Below are positions 18,546 to 27,658 of a DNA stretch of 64,000 nt, piece after piece. The notes beneath the pieces were generated by a model. That model had not been told where the DNA came from. It saw nothing but the letters and a program-made list of their open reading frames with translations, and did not search any database. Where the stretch lies: the NCBI RefSeq assembly GCF_001636845.1, contig NZ_LITT01000065.1, positions 78,325-142,324 of the forward strand, given 5' to 3'. The stretch's first letter is position 1; every line of letters starts with the position of its first letter. The position numbers were made by a program, and so were the translations under genes. This stretch comes from Clostridium ljungdahlii. GTDB taxonomy: Bacteria > Bacillota > Clostridia > Clostridiales > Clostridiaceae.

Positions 18546-18595
18546 AGGGGGGTGTACACTCTGGAGTGAGCTTAAATATGCCAGAGTATATATAA
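18546..18595 (+). promoter_or_regulatory. topA leader: Shine-Dalgarno, hairpin and 9-codon mini-frame
   Basis: A strong AAGGGGGG (18545-18552) lies more than 40 bases before the topA ATG, and nothing closer resembles a ribosome binding site. Between them is a hairpin, ACTCTGG (18558-18564) with CCAGAGT (18581-18587). A GTG at 18566 opens a 9-codon frame (MSLNMPEYI) whose TAA at 18593-18595 abuts the topA ATG. Either the hairpin brings the site close to the ATG, or the mini-frame is translated and couples to topA. Both are inference. Confidence 0.5.
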
Positions 18596-20704
18596 ATGGG
18601 ACAAAAATTAGTTATAGTTGAATCACCAGCAAAGGCTAAAACCATAGGGAAATATTTAGGTAAAAATTATGTAGTCAAGGCTTCAATGGGTCATGTTAGG
18701 GATCTTCCCAAAAGTCAACTAGGAGTTGATATAGATAATGAATATACTCCTAAATATATAACTATAAGAGGAAAGGGTGAGCTTTTAGATAAGCTGAGAA
18801 AAGAAGCAAAAAAAAGTGAAAAAGTCTATTTGGCTACTGACCCTGATAGAGAAGGGGAAGCTATTTCTTGGCATCTATCTCATGCGTTAAAATTAGATGA
18901 AAATGAAAAATGTAGAATAGAATTTCACGAAATTACAAAAAATGCTGTAAAAAGTTCAATAAAATCTGCTAGATTAATAAATATAAATTTAGTTAATGCA
19001 CAGCAGGCTAGGAGAGTACTTGACAGGTTAGTTGGATACAAGATAAGTCCTATACTTTGGAGAAAAATTAAATGGGGTCTAAGTGCAGGAAGAGTACAAT
19101 CAGTAGCTCTCAAAATGATATGTGAGAGAGAAAAGAAAATAGTAGATTTTGTGCCACAGGAATACTGGACTATAGAATGTGAACTTCATAAAGAAAATGA
19201 GAGTAAATGTTTTAATGTAAAGCTTACTACATTTAATAAGAAAAAAATTGAAATTGGTAGTAAAGATGAAGTGGATAAAATTATAGAAGAGTTAAAACAA
19301 GGACAATTTATTGTAAAATCAATAAAAAATACTAATAAAAATAGGACTCCTCTTCCTCCATTTACTACAAGTACATTACAGCAAGATGCCTATAAAAAAT
19401 TAAATTTTTCTACTAAACGAACTATGTCCATAGCCCAACAGATATATGAAGGAGTGGACATAAAAGGGTATGGAACTATAGGTCTTATCACATATATGAG
19501 AACTGATTCAGTTAGAATAGCACAAGAAGCTCAGGAAGCTTGTAGAGATTTTGTAGCAAATAAATTTGGAAAGGAGTATATTGAAGAAAAGCCTAGGAAC
19601 TTTAAAAGTAAAAAAAATATACAGGATGCACATGAAGCTATAAGACCTACTAATGTAGAAATAACACCTGAAATGGCAAAGAAAAATTTAAAACCAGAAC
19701 AGTATAAACTTTATAATTTAATATGGAATAGATTTGTAGCAAGTCAAATGTCATCTTGCCAGATCGATGTTAAATCCATAGATATAGTGAATAACAATTA
19801 TGGATTAAAAGTCAGTGGATCGCGAATAAAATTTGACGGATTTATGAAAGTCTACAAATATGCCACAGAAGAAGAGAAATCCGACATATCCCTTCCTAAG
19901 CTTAAAGAAGGAGAGAAATTATTAAAAAAGTCTATAGATGGAAAACAGCATTTTACACAACCTCCAGCTAGATTTTCTGAGGCATCTCTTGTAAAAACCT
20001 TAGAAGAAAATGGAATAGGCAGGCCTAGCACTTATGCTCCAATTTTATCAACTCTTTTGGATAGAAAATATATACAGAGGGAAAAGAAAACCTTAATTCC
20101 AACTGAATTAGGAGATATAGTTAATAATATAGTAAGTCAGTATTTTAAGCAGGTAGTAGATGTGGAATTTACTGCTGCAATGGAGTCCAAGTTGGATAGT
20201 GTTGAAGATGGAAAGGATGATTGGAGAAAAGTAGTAGGTGAATTTTATGAACCTTTAAAAAAATCCATTGAGATAGCAGAAAAGGAAGTTGCTAGAATTA
20301 CTATAGAAGATAAGGTTACAGATATAAAGTGCGATAAATGTGGTAGAAATATGGTTATAAAGCATGGAAGATTTGGAGATTTTCTGGCATGCCCAGGATA
20401 TCCGGAATGTAAGAATACAAAACCAATAGTGGAAGAGTTGGATGTAAAATGTCCTAAATGCCAGGGAAAAGTTTTGGTAAAAAGAAGTAGAAAAGGCAGA
20501 AAATTTTATGGGTGCAGTAATTACCCTGACTGCGATTTTGTAAGTTGGTTTGAACCTACAAACGAAAAGTGTAAAGAATGTGGAAACTATATGGTAAAAA
20601 AATACAATAAATCCAAAGGAAACTATTTGGAATGTTCCAATTCAGAATGTAAGCATAGAGAATATAAAGCTGTGGAGGATGGAGATGAAAAAACAGCTAA
20701 GTAA
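18596..20704 (+). CDS. topA: DNA topoisomerase I
   Basis: This type IA topoisomerase relaxes negative supercoils. The TOPRIM domain starts at residue 4 (KLVIVESPAKAKTIGKY) and includes DPDREGEA (residues 82-89). The active-site tyrosine is Tyr300 in GLITYMRTDS. The C-terminus carries three Cys4 zinc ribbons (CDKCGRNM...CPGYPEC, CPKCQGKV...CSNYPDC, CKECGNYM...CSNSEC). The length of 702 residues is normal. In Bacillus topA is followed by trmFO, xerC and hslVU before codY; here codY is next. Confidence 0.97.
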   Translation: MGQKLVIVESPAKAKTIGKYLGKNYVVKASMGHVRDLPKSQLGVDIDNEYTPKYITIRGKGELLDKLRKEAKKSEKVYLATDPDREGEAISWHLSHALKLDENEKCRIEFHEITKNAVKSSIKSARLININLVNAQQARRVLDRLVGYKISPILWRKIKWGLSAGRVQSVALKMICEREKKIVDFVPQEYWTIECELHKENESKCFNVKLTTFNKKKIEIGSKDEVDKIIEELKQGQFIVKSIKNTNKNRTPLPPFTTSTLQQDAYKKLNFSTKRTMSIAQQIYEGVDIKGYGTIGLITYMRTDSVRIAQEAQEACRDFVANKFGKEYIEEKPRNFKSKKNIQDAHEAIRPTNVEITPEMAKKNLKPEQYKLYNLIWNRFVASQMSSCQIDVKSIDIVNNNYGLKVSGSRIKFDGFMKVYKYATEEEKSDISLPKLKEGEKLLKKSIDGKQHFTQPPARFSEASLVKTLEENGIGRPSTYAPILSTLLDRKYIQREKKTLIPTELGDIVNNIVSQYFKQVVDVEFTAAMESKLDSVEDGKDDWRKVVGEFYEPLKKSIEIAEKEVARITIEDKVTDIKCDKCGRNMVIKHGRFGDFLACPGYPECKNTKPIVEELDVKCPKCQGKVLVKRSRKGRKFYGCSNYPDCDFVSWFEPTNEKCKECGNYMVKKYNKSKGNYLECSNSECKHREYKAVEDGDEKTAK

Positions 20705-21020
20705 AAGTTATGTATTTTACATTTTAATAAACATTTAAAATAAAAGCTAGTTAAAAGTATAATCTTCGAGCGTAGATAAAGGTAAAATTTAGTCGAATTA
20801 AAATGATTATATTGAATTAAAATCATTATTATGTTATCATGATTAGTAGATAAAGAATAATTCTAAATATTTCAAAAAGTCTAAATTATTAATAATGTAA
20901 TTAAAGAAAATTTTTTATACGGATATTTGCAAAAGATATATCTTTTTTATTGATAGGCAGGAATGTATATGCAATGTTTATGTGTAAGAGATAATGTAGT
21001 GGTAACAAGGAGGGTTATAA
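20705..21020 (+). promoter_or_regulatory. topA-codY intergenic region with the codY promoter
   Basis: A sigma-A-like promoter is visible: TTGAAT at 20812-20817, a 17 bp spacer and TATCAT at 20835-20840. Transcription from near 20847 would give a leader of about 174 bases before codY. The leader holds the self-complementary AAAAGATATATCTTTT at 20931-20946, followed by TTATT, a weak terminator-like hairpin. A further hairpin (AATGATT...AATCATT, about 20802-20827) overlaps the promoter. No gene is evident in this stretch. Confidence 0.6.
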
Positions 21021-21797
21021 ATGTCAACACTATTAGACAAAACAAGAAAATTGAATAAGATATTACAGAAATCAGGAACAGAACCAGTAGCTTTTGAAGA
21101 TATATGTAAATTGTTAAGTGAAGTTTTGGAATGTAACGTTTATATTATAAGTAGAAGAGGAAAAATATTAGGATATAATTTTCCAGATGGTTTTGAATGT
21201 TATATAGTTAAGGAGAAAGTAATAAATGAAATGAAATTTCCTGAACAGTATAACAATAAGCTTTTAAATGTACACGAGACTTTGGCCAATTTAAGTAATA
21301 ATGGAATTTGCGTTTTTGAAGATGGAACTTCCTGTGATATAGATAATAAGCTTACAACTATAGTTCCTATAGTAGGTAATAGAGAAAGATTAGGAACCCT
21401 ATTATTAGCAAGTTTTGGAGAAAAATTTACAGATGATGATTTAGTATTAGGAGAATATAGTGCAACTATAATTGGACTTGAGATATTAAGATCTAAAAAT
21501 GAAGAAATAGAAGAAGAAGCCAGAAAGAAAGCAGTAGTTCAATTAGCTATTGGAACTTTGTCGTACTCGGAATTGGAAGCAGTGGAACATATATTCAGTG
21601 AGTTGGATGGAAATGAAGGATTACTTGTAGCATCGAAAATAGCTGATAAGGTGGGAATAACTAGGTCCGTTATTGTAAATGCACTTAGAAAATTTGAAAG
21701 TGCAGGAGTTATAGAATCTAGGTCACTTGGAATGAAGGGAACTCATATTAAGATATTAAATGAAAAATTAATGGATGAGTTAAAGAAGATAAAATAA
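21021..21797 (+). CDS. codY: GTP- and branched-chain-amino-acid-sensing repressor CodY
   Basis: CodY represses stationary-phase and nutrient genes while GTP and branched-chain amino acids are plentiful. The 258-residue protein has the N-terminal GAF domain ([16 protein letters not shown], then [16 protein letters not shown]) and a C-terminal winged helix with [32 protein letters not shown]. The length matches the family. The ribosome binding site AAGGAGGG precedes the ATG at 21021. A long leader suggests post-initiation control. In Bacillus codY follows clpQY; that pair is missing here. Confidence 0.96.
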   Translation: MSTLLDKTRKLNKILQKSGTEPVAFEDICKLLSEVLECNVYIISRRGKILGYNFPDGFECYIVKEKVINEMKFPEQYNNKLLNVHETLANLSNNGICVFEDGTSCDIDNKLTTIVPIVGNRERLGTLLLASFGEKFTDDDLVLGEYSATIIGLEILRSKNEEIEEEARKKAVVQLAIGTLSYSELEAVEHIFSELDGNEGLLVASKIADKVGITRSVIVNALRKFESAGVIESRSLGMKGTHIKILNEKLMDELKKIK

Positions 21798-21814
21798 AAA
21801 ATACTAATTTTTTG

Positions 21815-21843
21815 TTGAATACATTTAAGCCTTGTGGTATACT
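21815..21843 (+). promoter_or_regulatory. Sigma-A promoter of rpsB
   Basis: TTGAAT at 21815-21820, a 17 bp spacer and TATACT at 21838-21843. Confidence 0.85.
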
Positions 21844-21873
21844 ACATAAGGTAATTAATACACACATTATCTA

Positions 21874-21908
21874 ATTCACAAAAAGGTGCCAAAAGGTATT
21901 TTGTGAAT
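21874..21908 (+). promoter_or_regulatory. Leader hairpin of rpsB
   Basis: Perfect 10 bp arms ATTCACAAAA (21874-21883) and TTTTGTGAAT (21899-21908) with a 15-base loop that can fold again (GGTGCC/GGTA). The hairpin ends 25 bases before the AGGAGGGA site of rpsB, so it is placed to serve in S2 feedback control. That role is inference from position. Confidence 0.6.
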
Positions 21909-21947
21909 ATGAAGATGATGGAGGAAAAACCTAGGAGGGAAAAATTA

Positions 21948-22655
21948 ATGTCAGTTATTTCAATGAAACAATTATTAGAAGCAGGTGTTCATTTTGGACA
22001 TCAAACAAGAAGATGGAACCCTAAAATGGCTCCTTATATTTTTACAGAGAGAAATGGAATCTATATAATAGATTTGCAGAAAACAGTAAAAAAAGTAGAA
22101 GAAGCTTATAATTTTATAAGGGAAGTTGCAGCAGAAGGAAAAGATATATTATTTATTGGAACTAAAAAGCAAGCTCAGGAAGCTATTAAAGAAGAAGCAA
22201 AAAGAAGCAATATGCATTATGTAAACAACAGATGGCTTGGAGGTATGCTTACAAACTTTGCAACTATAAAGACAAGAATAGCTAAATTAGAAGAGTTAGA
22301 GAAAATGGAAGAGGATGGAACATTTGAAGTTCTTCCTAAAAAAGAAGTTATAAAGTTAAATAATGAAAAAGAAAAGTTAGAGAAAAATTTAGGTGGAATA
22401 AAGACGATGAATGCTGAAAATGTAGGAGCACTTTTCATTGTTGATCCAAGAAAAGAAAAAAATGCTATATCTGAAGCTAAAATTTTAGGCATTCCAGTAG
22501 TAGCTATAGTTGATACAAATTGTGATCCTGATGAAATAGATTATGTTATACCTGGAAATGATGATGCAATAAGAGCTGTAAAATTAATTACATCTAAAGT
22601 TGCAGATGCAGTAATGGAAGGAAGACAGGGAGAACAATTAGCTGAAGAAGAATAA
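21948..22655 (+). CDS. rpsB: 30S ribosomal protein S2
   Basis: S2 is one of the last proteins to join the 30S subunit and is needed for S1 binding. The sequence [19 protein letters not shown] is the standard start, and [20 protein letters not shown] and [12 protein letters not shown] follow. The frame is open upstream to 21903, but the ATG at 21948 is preceded by AGGAGGGA and matches the family start, giving 235 residues. It has its own promoter and leader hairpin. tsf follows after an unusually long 250-base gap. Confidence 0.96.
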   Translation: MSVISMKQLLEAGVHFGHQTRRWNPKMAPYIFTERNGIYIIDLQKTVKKVEEAYNFIREVAAEGKDILFIGTKKQAQEAIKEEAKRSNMHYVNNRWLGGMLTNFATIKTRIAKLEELEKMEEDGTFEVLPKKEVIKLNNEKEKLEKNLGGIKTMNAENVGALFIVDPRKEKNAISEAKILGIPVVAIVDTNCDPDEIDYVIPGNDDAIRAVKLITSKVADAVMEGRQGEQLAEEE

Positions 22656-22905
22656 TATATGAAAATTAGAGAATGTTTATATATAGGTCGAATACAAGTA
22701 GGAGAGGAGCTGAAAAACCGTTGATTGGCAATTGCTTAAAAATTATGATTGCCATATAAGTAGGGTGTAATGCATCCGAATTTACGCTCTGGGAGTGTCA
22801 GACCAAGAGAAGACAAAGCTTCAGACACTGTGAGCAGAGAAGTAAGCTATAAGGTTTTGTTGTATTTTTGAATAATCTATAGCTTTTAGATGACGGAATA
22901 TAATT
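22656..22905 (+). ncRNA. Structured 250-base spacer/leader before tsf
   Basis: The spacer contains several nested hairpins: TGGCAAT (22726-22732) with ATTGCCA (22748-22754); CTCTG...CAGAG enclosing AGTGTC...GACACT in 22787-22840; and AAGCTATA (22844-22851) with TATAGCTT (22878-22885) close to the tsf start. No open frame or clear intrinsic terminator is present, and the tsf ribosome binding site is weak (GACGGA). This looks like a cis-acting RNA controlling tsf; no known family was recognised. Confidence 0.55.
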
Positions 22906-23826
22906 ATGATAACTGCACAGATGGTAAAAGAACTTAGAGAAAGAACCGGAGCAGGAATGATGAACTGCAAAAAAGCTTTAAATGAAGCAAATGGTGATAC
23001 TGAAAAAGCCATTGAAATATTAAGAGAAAAGGGTCTATCAGCTGCAGCTAAAAAGTCTGGCAGAGTAGCTTCTGAAGGACTAGTTAAAACATATATTTCA
23101 GAGGATGGAAAAATTGCTTCAATAGTAGAAGTAAACTGCGAAACAGATTTTGTATCTGTAAATGAAGATTTTGTAGGTTTTGCAGATAATATAGCAAAAC
23201 AGGCAGCTTTAACAAGTGCGACTACTGTAGAAGAATTAGAAAAAGAAAAATATATAGCAGATGATACTAAGACTGTAAAAGATGCATTAGTAGACTTAAT
23301 TGCAAAATTAGGTGAAAATATGACACTTAGAAGATTTAAGAAATTTTCTGTTTCAAAGGGTTTAATCGAAAGCTATATTCACGGTGGCGGAAGAATAGGA
23401 GTTTTGGTTAAACTTGAATGTGAAAATGAGAGTCCTGTCCTAAAGGAAGTTGCAAAAGATGTAGCTATGCAGGTAGCTGCTGCTAATCCACTATTCTTAG
23501 ATAAGAATACAGTTGATACTGATGCTTTAGAAAAGGAAAAGGAAATATATAGAGTTCAAGCTTTAAATGAAGGAAAACCAGAAAAAATCGTTGATAAGAT
23601 AGTTATGGGAAAAGTTCAAAAATATTACAAAGAAAACTGCTTAGTAAATCAAGTATGGGTTAAGGATTCAGACTTTACTATGGATAAATACCTTAAAGAT
23701 AAATCAAAGGAAGTTGGAGCTGAAATAGAGATTTCTGATTTTGTTAGATTTGAAAAGGGTGAGGGAATAGAGAAGAAAGAAGAAAACTTTGCCGAAGAGG
23801 TTCGTAAGCAGATGGAAGGTAAATAG
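22906..23826 (+). CDS. tsf: Translation elongation factor Ts
   Basis: EF-Ts recycles EF-Tu-GDP to the GTP form. The N-terminal UBA-like module ([20 protein letters not shown], then [20 protein letters not shown]) is canonical, and the core has [11 protein letters not shown] and the two-lobed dimerisation repeat. The 306-residue length is normal for Firmicutes. The ATG at 22906 has only a weak site (GACGGA), which may be linked to the structured region upstream. A strong terminator follows. Confidence 0.97.
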   Translation: MITAQMVKELRERTGAGMMNCKKALNEANGDTEKAIEILREKGLSAAAKKSGRVASEGLVKTYISEDGKIASIVEVNCETDFVSVNEDFVGFADNIAKQAALTSATTVEELEKEKYIADDTKTVKDALVDLIAKLGENMTLRRFKKFSVSKGLIESYIHGGGRIGVLVKLECENESPVLKEVAKDVAMQVAAANPLFLDKNTVDTDALEKEKEIYRVQALNEGKPEKIVDKIVMGKVQKYYKENCLVNQVWVKDSDFTMDKYLKDKSKEVGAEIEISDFVRFEKGEGIEKKEENFAEEVRKQMEGK

Positions 23827-23832
23827 TAACTG

Positions 23833-23862
23833 AAAAGAGAACACGCCGTGTTCTCTTTTTTT
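23833..23862 (+). terminator. Terminator after tsf
   Basis: Stem AAAAGAGAACAC, loop GCC, GTGTTCTCTTTT, continuing into a seven-T run. Confidence 0.92.
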
Positions 23863-23922
23863 GGGGCATGAACTTTTTAAGTTTTATATTTCATTTTATC
23901 ATAATTTGGAGGTATAATATAG

Positions 23923-24636
<714 letters not shown>

Positions 24637-24656
24637 AAATGAGGAGGTATTTTCTT

Positions 24657-25214
24657 ATGATCAAGGATACTTTAAATAAAGCAGATGGAAAAATGGGTAA
24701 GACCATAGATGCTTTAAAAAGTGAATTAGCTTCTATGAAAGCAGGGAGGGCTAGTGCAGCACTGCTTGATAGAATAGAGGCAGAATACTATGGCTCAATG
24801 ACTCCTATAAATCAATTGGGAAACATATCTATTCCAGAACCAAGAGTACTTTGTATACAACCTTGGGATAAAACGGCCTTAAAGGCAATAGAAAAGGCAA
24901 TATTGAAATCTGACCTAGGTATAAATCCATCTAATGACGGAGAAGTTATCAGATTGGTTATACCTGAACTTACAGAAGAAACTAGAAAAGATATAGTAAA
25001 GAATGTAAAGAAAGCAGGAGAAGATTCAAAGGTTGCCGTAAGAGCAATAAGAAGAGAATGTAATGATAATATTAAAGCTCTTAAAAAAGAAAATGATATT
25101 TCTGAAGATGAAATAAAAAAGGCTGAGGCAGATGTTCAGAAAAAAACTGATGACTTTATAAAAAGGATAGATGAAATAATTAAAAAGAAAGAAAACGAAA
25201 TTATGTCACTATAA
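24657..25214 (+). CDS. frr: Ribosome recycling factor
   Basis: RRF splits the post-termination ribosome with EF-G. The product is the usual 185 residues and contains SELASMKAGRASAALLDRI, TPINQLGNISIPEPR, LGINPSNDGEVIRLVIPELTEE and AVRAIRREC. The frame opens with an ATG at 24639, but that codon is part of the ribosome binding site ATGAGGAGG; the true start is the ATG at 24657. A terminator follows. Confidence 0.96.
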   Translation: MIKDTLNKADGKMGKTIDALKSELASMKAGRASAALLDRIEAEYYGSMTPINQLGNISIPEPRVLCIQPWDKTALKAIEKAILKSDLGINPSNDGEVIRLVIPELTEETRKDIVKNVKKAGEDSKVAVRAIRRECNDNIKALKKENDISEDEIKKAEADVQKKTDDFIKRIDEIIKKKENEIMSL

Positions 25215-25252
25215 AGCAAGCAGTTATTGTATAAAAATATATTTGGATTTTT

Positions 25253-25279
25253 AAAACCTGCGCAAATCCGCAGGTTTTT
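25253..25279 (+). terminator. Terminator after frr
   Basis: Perfect 10 bp stem AAAACCTGCG / CGCAGGTTTT with loop CAAATC and a five-T end. Confidence 0.9.
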
Positions 25280-25373
25280 GTTAAATATGGTTTTATCCAA
25301 GGGCTATGCGCTTTAATACTCCTATGCACTCTGTTTATTAAAATTAAAACTTTGTATTGAAATGAGGTGTACT

Positions 25374-26141
25374 ATGGTAAAATTTTTTAATTTGAATAAA
25401 AACGAAGACCAGGACAATAAAGAAGTACATATTGATTTAAACAATATTCCAAAGCATATAGCTATTATAATGGATGGAAATGGTAGATGGGCTAAAGAAA
25501 GAAACTTGCCTAGAGCTATGGGACATAAAGCAGGAGTAGAAGCTGTAAGAGAGATCGTAAAAGAGTGCAGCAAGTTAAATGTAAAGTATTTAACACTATA
25601 TGTTTTTTCTACAGAAAATTGGAAAAGGCCTAAGGATGAAGTAAGTACTCTTATGAAGCTTTTAGTTCAATATTTAAAAAAAGAATTAAATGAGTTAAAT
25701 GAAAATAATGTTATTATAAACTATATTGGAGATATAAGTAAGCTGCCTGTGCCTTGTCAAGAGCAATTAATCATATCTCATAAGAAAACTAAAACTAATA
25801 CCGGACTTGTTCTAAATTTGGCAGTAAATTATGGTGGAAGAAATGAAATTGTAAGGGCCTTTAAACTTATGTATGAAGATATAAAATCTAAAAAGATAAA
25901 AGAAGAAGATATAGATGAGGACACTATATCAAAGTATTTGTATACTAGAGGTATGCCAGATCCTGATATTATAATAAGGCCAAGTGGAGAACAGCGTTTA
26001 AGCAATTTTCTATTGTGGCAGTGTGCATACTCTGAATTTTGGACTTCCAACGTAAAGTGGCCTGATTTTAAAAAAGAACATCTTTATAAGGCTATTTCTG
26101 ATTATCAAAATAGAGATAGAAGATTTGGAGGATTAAAATAA
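25374..26141 (+). CDS. uppS: Undecaprenyl diphosphate synthase (cis-prenyltransferase)
   Basis: The enzyme extends farnesyl diphosphate with isopentenyl units to the C55 carrier lipid used for cell wall synthesis. Landmarks are HIAIIMDGNGRWAKERNLPR, GHKAGVEAV, LYVFSTENWKRP and the C-terminal DPDIIIRPSGEQRLSNFLLWQ. I chose the ATG at 25374 (255 residues) preceded by ATGAGGTG; the ATG at 25362 is inside that site. An N-terminal basic extension of about 25 residues precedes the core. cdsA follows, the conserved order uppS-cdsA-dxr-rseP. Confidence 0.95.
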   Translation: MVKFFNLNKNEDQDNKEVHIDLNNIPKHIAIIMDGNGRWAKERNLPRAMGHKAGVEAVREIVKECSKLNVKYLTLYVFSTENWKRPKDEVSTLMKLLVQYLKKELNELNENNVIINYIGDISKLPVPCQEQLIISHKKTKTNTGLVLNLAVNYGGRNEIVRAFKLMYEDIKSKKIKEEDIDEDTISKYLYTRGMPDPDIIIRPSGEQRLSNFLLWQCAYSEFWTSNVKWPDFKKEHLYKAISDYQNRDRRFGGLK

Positions 26142-26214
26142 CTGTATATTGGGGATGTAAGTTAGAATTTTACTTAAAATCCCCAGGGATACTTTATTCT
26201 ATGGAGGTGGAGCT

Positions 26215-27012
26215 TTGAATAATAGATATTTAGGAGCATTTGCACTTATACCATTTATTTTAATATTATTCTTAGGTGGAATTTATTTAAAATATGGGAT
26301 TATGATCATTTCACTTATGGGAATGTATGAATTTTATAAAGTAATAAAACAAAAAAATATAAATCCTATAAATATAGTAGGATATCTGCTTTGTATATCA
26401 TACTATGTAACCTTAAGAGTAGAGGCAAATTATAAATTTGTATTTTTTGCTATTATAGTGTCAATTTTTATGACGCTTTGTATTCCAGTTTTAGATGTGG
26501 AATATAATTTTTTAGATGTAGCAACTACTTTGTTTGGTTTTCTGTATGTAGCAGTATTTTTTAGCACTATAGTTTTAGTAAATAGCAGTAGTTATGGTAA
26601 CTATTTAGTGTGGATTATAGTTATATCTTCCTGGTGCTGTGATACAGCAGCTTATTATACGGGGAAATTTTTAGGTAAGAGAAAACTATGCCCTAAGGTG
26701 AGTCCTAAAAAGACGGTGGAAGGTTCTATAGGTGGAATAATTGGCAGTGCAGTGGCTTGTGGAGTCTTTGGACTTTTTTTAATTCAAAGAGGTGTTCCCA
26801 TATCATTTTATCATTATATAGTAATGGGAATAATTTGTGGAGCATTTTGTCAGTTCGGAGATCTAGCAGCTTCTTCTATAAAGAGATATGCGGGGGTAAA
26901 GGATTATAGTAATCTTATACCAGGTCATGGTGGGATCTTAGATAGATTTGACAGCATACTTTTTTCAGGAGTTATAGTTTATTACTATCTAACCTTTGTA
27001 GCTGTAATTTAA
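26215..27012 (+). CDS. cdsA: Phosphatidate cytidylyltransferase
   Basis: CdsA makes CDP-diacylglycerol, the precursor of all phospholipids, in the membrane. The 265-residue protein has about seven or eight hydrophobic helices and the C-terminal signature in pieces SSIKRYAGVKD and PGHGGILDRFDS, plus GKRKLCPKVSPKKTVEGSIGG. It starts with TTG at 26215 after GGAGGTGG. Its terminator lies about 280 bp away, behind an inserted palindromic element, so its transcript has a long 3' region. Confidence 0.95.
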   Translation: MNNRYLGAFALIPFILILFLGGIYLKYGIMIISLMGMYEFYKVIKQKNINPINIVGYLLCISYYVTLRVEANYKFVFFAIIVSIFMTLCIPVLDVEYNFLDVATTLFGFLYVAVFFSTIVLVNSSSYGNYLVWIIVISSWCCDTAAYYTGKFLGKRKLCPKVSPKKTVEGSIGGIIGSAVACGVFGLFLIQRGVPISFYHYIVMGIICGAFCQFGDLAASSIKRYAGVKDYSNLIPGHGGILDRFDSILFSGVIVYYYLTFVAVI

Positions 27013-27017
27013 GTAGT

Positions 27018-27100
27018 GAACCCAAATCTCCGATTTGGTGTGAGTCACTTACTCATTCGACCGAAGGGAGAAGGAGTTACATAAATTAGAACCCAAATCT
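27018..27100. repeat. 83 bp segment bounded by 12 bp direct repeats
   Basis: GAACCCAAATCT occurs at 27018-27029 and again at 27089-27100. Within the first copy the hairpin CCAAATC-TCC-GATTTGG forms, followed by GTGAGTCACTTACTC and the purine-rich CCGAAGGGAGAAGGAG. The block directly adjoins the cdsA stop and the palindromic element to its right. It may be a repeat scar; no function is assigned. Confidence 0.55.
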
Positions 27101-27290
27101 TAACAAGTTAAGAATTAATAATTAAAAGTTAATAGTGAAGGATGATTTTTAGCTATCGCAAAAAATTCTTAAATTTATATAAATCAGCAATGTTTCGCTT
27201 TAGCGAAACGAGTGATGAAAATCTACATTAACTATTAATTCTTCATTCTTAACTATTAATTAAAAAATTTTATATGTGCAAAAGTTGAGT
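27101..27290. mobile_element. Second palindromic MITE-like element (about 190 bp), one end missing
   Basis: The right end AAAGTTGAGT (27281-27290) is identical to the end of the 7117-7486 element, but no matching ACTCAACTTT is seen on the left. Inside, AAGTTAAGAATTAATAATTA (from about 27106) pairs imperfectly with the region 27227-27267, and a central hairpin forms from GTTTCGCTTTAGCGAAAC. The plan (outer arms, inner arms, TTTCG-type hairpin) matches the first element although most sequence differs. It lies between cdsA and its terminator. Confidence 0.5.
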
Positions 27291-27291
27291 T

Positions 27292-27345
27292 AATAATAGA
27301 GAAGTATATTCTATAAAAAGGATATATTTCTCTATTATTTTATTT
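27292..27345 (+). terminator. Terminator for cdsA, displaced by an insertion
   Basis: An 18 bp stem with one G-U pair, AATAATAGAGAAGTATAT (27292-27309) against ATATATTTCTCTATTATT (27322-27339), loop 12 bases, then TTTATTTTAAG. It starts one base after the palindromic element, about 280 bases from the cdsA stop. Confidence 0.75.
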
Positions 27346-27373
27346 TAAGTATTAGCTGTGAATTTAATATAGA

Positions 27374-27580
27374 TCATGTGCGTATTTATCCGATGACTAC
27401 CTGCTCTAATACTCCCACTTTTCCAAGTGGAAGTAAAGAGCAGCTATGTCTCTGGATAACGATTTCCCCTAAAGGATAACGTCTTCTAAGCGCTAAAAGC
27501 ACTAAGAATCCTGTTAATAAGCATCCAGGTGGAGCCAAAACTCCATCTGATGCCAAGAACTCTGTTTATTTTATAGCATA
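27374..27580 (-). repeat. Structured repeat, about 200 bp, related to the window's left edge
   Basis: Read on the minus strand, the block contains a hairpin near TTCTTAGTGC-TTTTA-GCGCTTAGAA (10 bp, one mismatch), a GTTATCC direct repeat, and a long stem TGCTCT..ACTTCCACTT/AAGTGGGAGT..AGAGCA. It then has the conserved tail CAGGTAGTCATCGGATAAA, which is shared with bases 42-58. Beyond the tail the two copies diverge. The minus strand is open for about 50 codons but shows no protein-like features, so an RNA or an element end is more likely. A solo IS605/TnpB-type end is one reading. Confidence 0.55.
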
Positions 27581-27584
27581 AATA

Positions 27585-27593
27585 TGGTATAGT
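27585..27593 (+). promoter_or_regulatory. Probable extended -10 promoter of dxr
   Basis: TGG-TATAGT (TATAGT at 27588-27593) is an extended -10 element; the -35 region (TTTATT) is weak. Transcription would start about 60 bases before dxr. Confidence 0.5.
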
Positions 27594-27658
27594 TAATCAT
27601 GTTAAAAATCTTATTTAATGTGTTATAAGGACTAGAGGGAAATAAGGAGTTGTTATGA

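Noticed and set aside
20860..20915. Possible CodY box upstream of codY (GAAAATT half-site near 20905)
   Set aside because: The best 15-mer has at least four mismatches to AATTTTCWGAAAATT; such matches are expected by chance in AT-rich DNA.
27410..27560. Open frame of about 50 codons on the minus strand in the structured repeat
   Set aside because: No ribosome binding site or plausible protein composition; strong RNA stems explain the sequence better.
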